This document shows positions 61,200 to 64,000 of a DNA stretch of 64,000 nt, piece after piece; the stretch's first letter is position 1, and each line of letters begins with the position of its first letter. Both the position numbers and the translations under genes were made by a program. The stretch covers positions 682,001-746,000 of the forward strand of contig NZ_CP061298.1 in assembly GCF_018687595.1 (NCBI RefSeq), given 5' to 3'. The notes below the pieces were generated by a model that saw only the letters and a list, made by a program, of their open reading frames with translations, did no database searches and had not been told where the DNA came from. The DNA is from Polynucleobacter paludilacus. GTDB taxonomy: Bacteria > Pseudomonadota > Gammaproteobacteria > Burkholderiales > Burkholderiaceae.

Positions 61200-61955
61200 T
61201 TACCGTACTGCTACCTCAATTTGGCCATTATTCTTGGCAATTCCAGAAACAATGGACCCATTTTGAACTCTTACCTTCACAACATCGCCTTCTGCGGCGT
61301 TGGTAAGAGCCTGTCCTTCAGTGCTAATAGTGAATCCTTGGCCAACAGTGCTAATTTTGACATTTTGCCCCTGCAATACAACGATAGGCATCTTGAGCAT
61401 CTCTTGTTTCAGAATGGTGCCGCTTCCGAGTGAGACTTTAGCTAATTTGCCAGTTGCCATGGAAATATCGGTCATAAAGCCAGCGGGGAGGGTGGTTAAA
61501 TCACCCGTTTGGAGCATCAGATCATTGGCAGTGAGCGTTTGATTCTGAGCCAAGGGCACTGCGGCAATTACGTAATGCCCTGTAATGCTGACGTTGGCCT
61601 CAACATAAATCTGCCAGGGATTGGGCTGGCCACAACGTATGCCCACCGTTGTTTTACCCCAAGGCCTTGTATTTGATGGAAAAAAAACCAAAGGGGCAGG
61701 GCATGACTCCAAACGCAGTGAGGGGTCGACCGGGGTTGAGCTGATTTCTACTTTGCCTGGTGAGCCTGCGCTTTGAATTTTCAGGAATTCCTTCACTTTT
61801 TGGTTCAGGATTTTCGTATCTTGCCAAGCTTGAGGAGTTGCTTGGGATTGCGCAGAGGCATTTGTACTTATAAAGGAAAAACCAAAGCAAAGGCTGATTA
61901 ATAATATTTTCATATTAATCAATGACTTAAATAGATTTTTAAGGGAATCATACAT
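61200..61955 (-). CDS. flgA: Flagellar P-ring assembly chaperone FlgA
   Basis: Periplasmic chaperone for P-ring formation. Product of 251 aa from ATG 61955, which has GAGGA at 6-7 bp; an upstream GTG (61967) and an ATG at 61913 that starts the signal peptide are alternatives. The signal segment is ILLISLCFGFSFISTNASA. The C-terminal SAF/ChapFlgA domain is clear (AAVPLAQNQTLTANDLMLQTGDLTTLPAGF; VLQGQNVKISTVGQGFTISTEGQALTNAAEGDVVKVRVQNGSIVSGI). It is divergent from flgB. Confidence 0.92.
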   Translation of the reverse strand: MYDSLKNLFKSLINMKILLISLCFGFSFISTNASAQSQATPQAWQDTKILNQKVKEFLKIQSAGSPGKVEISSTPVDPSLRLESCPAPLVFFPSNTRPWGKTTVGIRCGQPNPWQIYVEANVSITGHYVIAAVPLAQNQTLTANDLMLQTGDLTTLPAGFMTDISMATGKLAKVSLGSGTILKQEMLKMPIVVLQGQNVKISTVGQGFTISTEGQALTNAAEGDVVKVRVQNGSIVSGIAKNNGQIEVAVR

Positions 61956-62157
61956 ATTCTTCCTCACTCCACTCGCTAATGACTGCCCAAAATGGGTAGA
62001 AATGCATTGTACGAAGCCAATTTTTAGCCTAATGGCTTAATTAGCGGAAGAATTACCCCTCTTATTAGTACTTCAACTTAGGCGCGCACAAATTACATTC
62101 ATGAAATGCAATTTTTAAACCATCCCGAAGTGTTTTTTGAATATTGGGGAAAGAGCG

Positions 62158-62607
62158 ATGACTAGTTTAGACCAGATGTTGGATTTCAATGCGACAGCAC
62201 TAGCAGTCCGTGCTAAACGCCAAGAAGTATTGGCAGCCAATATCGCCAATGCGGATACGCCAGGCTTTAAGGCGCGAGATATTGATTTCAAATCAGCCAT
62301 GCAAAAAGCATTGGAAGCCAATGGCTTGGACGCAGATGCGCAAAATGTAAGCAAAATGCCCAAGGGTACTGATTTGTTAACGACTTCCCCCCAGCACATC
62401 AAAGGCGATCCGCTATCCCAAGTGGCTGGTGAGGTCGATTCTAGCGGTTTACTGTATCGCTCCGTTGTGCAAGATAGTGCCGACGGCAATACCGTGGATC
62501 CTGATGTTGAACGCTCTGCTTTTGTGAGCAATTCCATTCACTATGAAGCCAGCGTGATGTTGATCAATGCCAGCATCAAAGAAATGAATACGGCGCTCCA
62601 ACCCTAA
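62158..62607 (+). CDS. flgB: Flagellar proximal rod protein FlgB
   Basis: Product of 149 aa from ATG 62158 (GGGGAAAG upstream). It shows the rod signature RQEVLAANIANADTPGFKARDIDF and the C-terminal helix region SIHYEASVMLINASIKEMNTAL. An in-frame TTG at 62137 is unlikely. The 202-bp gap to divergent flgA has no sigma-28 element. Confidence 0.95.
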   Translation: MTSLDQMLDFNATALAVRAKRQEVLAANIANADTPGFKARDIDFKSAMQKALEANGLDADAQNVSKMPKGTDLLTTSPQHIKGDPLSQVAGEVDSSGLLYRSVVQDSADGNTVDPDVERSAFVSNSIHYEASVMLINASIKEMNTALQP

Positions 62608-62630
62608 TGATTGATTAAGAGGATCTCAAC

Positions 62631-63038
62631 ATGTCATTGTTTAATGTATTTAATATCGCTAGCTCTTCATTAAGTGCTGAATCACAGCGCTTAAATGCGA
62701 TCGCGAGTAATTTAGCCAATGCTGACTCTATTACCTCTGCAGATGGCACACCTTATAAGGCCAAGCAAGTAAGCTTTAAGCCAACCTCGATTGATGGTTC
62801 CAATTACAGTGGTGTGATGGTGGATAAGGTGACTGAAGACCAGTCGCCAGCTCGAACCATTCATGATCCAGGCAACCCTTTAGCGAACAAAGATGGCTAT
62901 GTGACTATGCCGAACGTAAATGTGGCGCAAGAAATGGTCAATATGATTTCCACTACGCGCTCTTATCAAAATAGCGTTGAAGCAATGAATGCAACTAAGT
63001 CGCTTTTACAAAAAGCGCTCTCTATCGGTCAAGGTTAA
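62631..63038 (+). CDS. flgC: Flagellar proximal rod protein FlgC
   Basis: The 135-aa product has SSSLSAESQRLNAIASNLANADS and the C-terminal PNVNVAQEMVNMISTTRSYQNSVEAMNATKSLLQKAL of FlgC. AGAGGA lies upstream of the ATG; 23 bp separate it from flgB. Confidence 0.96.
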   Translation: MSLFNVFNIASSSLSAESQRLNAIASNLANADSITSADGTPYKAKQVSFKPTSIDGSNYSGVMVDKVTEDQSPARTIHDPGNPLANKDGYVTMPNVNVAQEMVNMISTTRSYQNSVEAMNATKSLLQKALSIGQG

Positions 63039-63051
63039 TTAGGAAAATCCC

Positions 63052-63741
63052 ATGTCAAATATTTCAGTTGTTAATCAATCTACTACTGCTAATCCAGCCA
63101 CTGGCTCTTTAGCTGGTGCCGCTGGTACTGCAGCATCTACAACCGGTGCGCAAATTCAAGATCAATTCATGAAGATGTTGGTCGCGCAAATGCAATATCA
63201 GGATCCTACGCATCCAATGGATAGTTCGCAGATGACTAGCCAACTTGCACAAATTAATACTGTAGATGGCATTAATCAATTAAATACGTCGATGACTGCG
63301 ATGTCAGCAACCTTGCAGACTAGCCAGGCCTATCAGGCGGCCGGACTCATTGGCAAAACAGTGATGGCTCCTGGAAGCTCTTTCACTTTAAGTAATGGAA
63401 CAGCATCTTTTGGTGTGCAATTGCCTAAGGGTGGTGCTAGCTCAGTGGCAGTCAATATTCTAAATAGCGCAGGTCAAGTGGTTGATAGTATGAATCTGGG
63501 ATCTCAAGGTGCAGGTGTTATTCCTTTGTCTTGGAATGGTCAGGATGCATCCGGAAAAACTTTGCCAGATGGCGTCTATAACTTACAAGTGATTGCCAAT
63601 ACTGGTGGTGCTCCTGTTGCGGCAAATGGATTAACGGCTTCTAAAGTAAATGCCGTCTCTACTGCAGCTTCGGGTGGCGCTCAGTTGGTGCTCAGTAATA
63701 ACACCACGACTGCATTAAGCAACGTGACACAGATTCAGTAA
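63052..63741 (+). CDS. flgD: Flagellar hook assembly (scaffold) protein FlgD
   Basis: Hook cap that guides FlgE assembly. The 229-aa product has the N-terminal FlgD motif DQFMKMLVAQMQYQDPTHPMDSSQMTSQLAQINTVDGINQL and the C-terminal FlgD Ig/TUDOR-like part (SWNGQDASGKTLPDGVYNLQV). It is 13 bp after flgC. Confidence 0.95.
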   Translation: MSNISVVNQSTTANPATGSLAGAAGTAASTTGAQIQDQFMKMLVAQMQYQDPTHPMDSSQMTSQLAQINTVDGINQLNTSMTAMSATLQTSQAYQAAGLIGKTVMAPGSSFTLSNGTASFGVQLPKGGASSVAVNILNSAGQVVDSMNLGSQGAGVIPLSWNGQDASGKTLPDGVYNLQVIANTGGAPVAANGLTASKVNAVSTAASGGAQLVLSNNTTTALSNVTQIQ

Positions 63742-63770
63742 TATCTCAACCGGATAAATTAGGAGCTTAT

Positions 63771-64000
63771 ATGGCATTTGAAACAGGTCTATCAGGTTTG
63801 CAGGCTGCTTCTGAGAACTTGAATGTTCTTGGACAAAATATTGCGAACGTCAACACATATGGCTATAAATCAGCTAGTACAGATTTTAGTAACGTGCTCT
63901 CTAGTCACCTGAATGCTGCCGATAGTGGCTCAGGTGTCCAGCTTGGTCAAGGCGCCATGATTTCTAATATCAAAGAATCATTTGCACAGGGTTCCATCAC
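63771..64000 (+). CDS. flgE: Flagellar hook protein FlgE (5' part, cut by window end)
   Basis: The first 76 codons are visible. The N-terminus reads MAFETGLSGLQAASENLNVL then GQNIANVNTYGYKSASTDF, the hook/rod signature ANVNTxGYK. AGGAG is 6 bp before the ATG. The gene continues beyond the window in frame, with no stop seen. Confidence 0.95.
   Translation, partial: MAFETGLSGLQAASENLNVLGQNIANVNTYGYKSASTDFSNVLSSHLNAADSGSGVQLGQGAMISNIKESFAQGSI

Overview
The window looks like a chromosomal segment of a betaproteobacterium of the Burkholderiaceae, most like a small-genome freshwater Polynucleobacter-type organism. This is an inference from gene content and order (rnr-rlmB, a glnA-ntrB-ntrC cluster, aceE-aceF-lpdA next to folD and a two-component pair), compact spacing and moderate GC. 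No rRNA, tRNA, CRISPR array, insertion sequence or prophage was seen.

Region 1 (1-15,481) is housekeeping: RNase R and the 23S rRNA methyltransferase RlmB; transaldolase divergent from ribose-5-phosphate isomerase A; YggX and a kinase-GNAT N-acetylglutamate synthase on the minus strand; a full-length HrpA helicase; then a tight run of envelope-type genes (beta-propeller, polysaccharide deacetylase, sterol-desaturase-like hydroxylase, EI24 membrane protein) and a MoaB/CinA-type protein.

Region 2 (15,482-20,506) is nitrogen control: two NtrC-type boxes precede glnA, followed by ntrB, ntrC and an exonuclease III gene. The NtrC has substitutions at two positions normally needed for sigma-54 activation (GAFTGA is GAFPGA; the switch Asn is Ser), and I find no -24/-12 promoter before glnA. 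A strong intrinsic terminator lies inside the first codons of ntrB.

Region 3 (20,525-33,758) holds oligopeptidase A, FolD, a PAS sensor kinase with a FixJ-type regulator, and the divergent pyruvate dehydrogenase operon. A HicB/HicA-like toxin-antitoxin pair and a secreted protein of unknown function follow.

Region 4 (33,897-64,000) is a motility island: small unknown proteins, two EAL/HDOD signalling proteins, a NarL-type response regulator, fliT, a FliK-like gene with an FlhB-C-terminal-like gene, fliE divergent from fliFGHIJK, a stand-alone BLUF blue-light photoreceptor, an unknown gene, fliLMNOPQR, a TPR-glycosyltransferase and a DUF5672 protein, a FliS-like chaperone, two short divergent flagellins, a third flagellin-like gene behind flgM, flgA, and flgBCD with the start of flgE. 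Three good sigma-28 promoters (TAAAGTTY or TCAAGTTT, N11, GCCGTAAA) control a 142-aa unknown protein, one flagellin, and flgM with the third flagellin-like gene. The most unusual items are the BLUF protein in a flagellar operon, a free-standing histidine-kinase dimerisation-like domain, the altered NtrC, and the divergent flagellin family.
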